This document shows, one piece after another, positions 5,252 through 5,645 of a DNA stretch of 5,645 bases (its first letter is position 1; every line of letters begins with the position of its first letter). Source of the stretch: Verrucomicrobia bacterium UBA3063 (GTDB lineage: Bacteria; Verrucomicrobiota; Verrucomicrobiia; Methylacidiphilales; Verrucolacustridaceae); NCBI GenBank assembly GCA_002366885.1, contig DFCD01000021.1:1-5645 (forward strand). Reading direction: 5' to 3'. Made by a program: the position numbers and the translations under genes. A model generated the notes under the pieces. It was not told the DNA's origin, made no database searches, and saw nothing but the letters and a program-made list of their open reading frames with translations.

Positions 5252-5645
5252 ATGAAACGCAAGATGTGGTGGTTAAAGCGATATTCAACTCCCCATCTGT
5301 TTGCCCGTTATCTGATGCTTTTTTCTGCTCTTGGGGTCATTTTCCTTCCCACCTCCTATGTATGGGCGAATCCAGTTGGAGAGCAGGTGGTGGGCGGGGC
5401 AGCCACGTTCCAACGCGATGGAAACAAATTAACGGTGAATCAGGCCACCGATCGGCTCGCGGTGAACTGGCAGAGTTTCAATATCGGGGCGGGGGAGAGC
5501 ACCCACTTTAATATGCCGAGTTCCACCTCCGCCGCCCTGAATCGGGTCATCGGTGGAAATCCCTCTTCGATTTATGGATCCCTATCGGCGAATGGCATTC
5601 TGTATCTGATCAATCCCAGCGGGATCTTGGTTGGCCCCGGGGGCA
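5252..5645 (+). CDS. Filamentous-haemagglutinin-like TPS (TpsA) exoprotein, N-terminal part only
   Basis: The gene starts at ATG 5252 and is cut by the window end, leaving 131 residues. Residues 1-39 are a long Sec signal peptide: a basic n-region of about 19 residues (MKRKMWWLKRYSTPHLFARY), a hydrophobic core (LMLFSALGVIFL) and a VWA cleavage site before Asn40. What follows is the start of the TPS, or haemagglutination activity, domain. It shows LAVNWQSFNIGAGESTHFN (69-87), NRVIGGNPSSIYGSL (97-111) and the hallmark NPSGI box (121-125). In this family the N-terminal domain guides the protein to an outer-membrane TpsB pore for secretion, and the rest is usually a very long beta-helix used in adhesion. 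Neither the passenger nor a TpsB gene is visible. No Shine-Dalgarno sequence precedes the ATG. A second in-frame ATG at 5264 would also leave an intact signal peptide, so the exact start is open. Confidence 0.9.
   Translation, partial: MKRKMWWLKRYSTPHLFARYLMLFSALGVIFLPTSYVWANPVGEQVVGGAATFQRDGNKLTVNQATDRLAVNWQSFNIGAGESTHFNMPSSTSAALNRVIGGNPSSIYGSLSANGILYLINPSGILVGPGG

Overview
The window carries a same-strand (+) run of genes for exported or surface proteins from a Gram-negative bacterium. Verrucomicrobiota is the most likely source, with Planctomycetota or a relative as the alternative. This placement is inference. It rests on a kexin/furin-type S8 protease followed by repeated PPC-like beta modules (key pattern SVWY.WT), a BspA-type leucine-rich repeat protein, a filamentous-haemagglutinin (TPS) exoprotein, weak or absent Shine-Dalgarno sequences, and GC-rich genes separated by more AT-rich spacers. 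No marker gene settles it.

Layout. Bases 1-80 look like the last codons of an upstream + strand gene, followed by a weak terminator-like hairpin at 106-127. An AT-rich leader (128-214) precedes a 1170-residue protease (215-3727). This protein has an N-terminal hydrophobic anchor or signal, a Pro/Ser/Gly-rich linker, a long pro-region with two Lys-Arg sites, a subtilisin-fold catalytic domain with Asp341, His380, Asn482 and Ser568, a P-domain, and three C-terminal PPC-like modules. A 147-base spacer (3728-3874) can fold into competing stems and also holds a coding-like antisense frame. Next is a 388-residue secreted LRR_5/BspA-like protein (3875-5041) with twelve 23-residue repeats and no indels. 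A 210-base spacer (5042-5251) contains a perfect 14-base palindrome, a small hairpin and an AT-rich promoter-like region. The last gene starts at 5252 and runs off the window. Its 131 visible residues are a signal peptide and the start of a TPS (haemagglutination activity) domain, ending just past the NPSGI box.

How they may work together. All three main proteins are predicted to leave the cytoplasm. An S8 protease close to a TPS exoprotein recalls Bordetella SphB1, the subtilisin-like protease that matures filamentous haemagglutinin, so a processing relationship is a reasonable hypothesis. It is unproven: the spacers of 147 and 210 bases suggest separate transcription, and no TpsB transporter is visible. 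I see no RNA genes, CRISPR array or intact mobile element.
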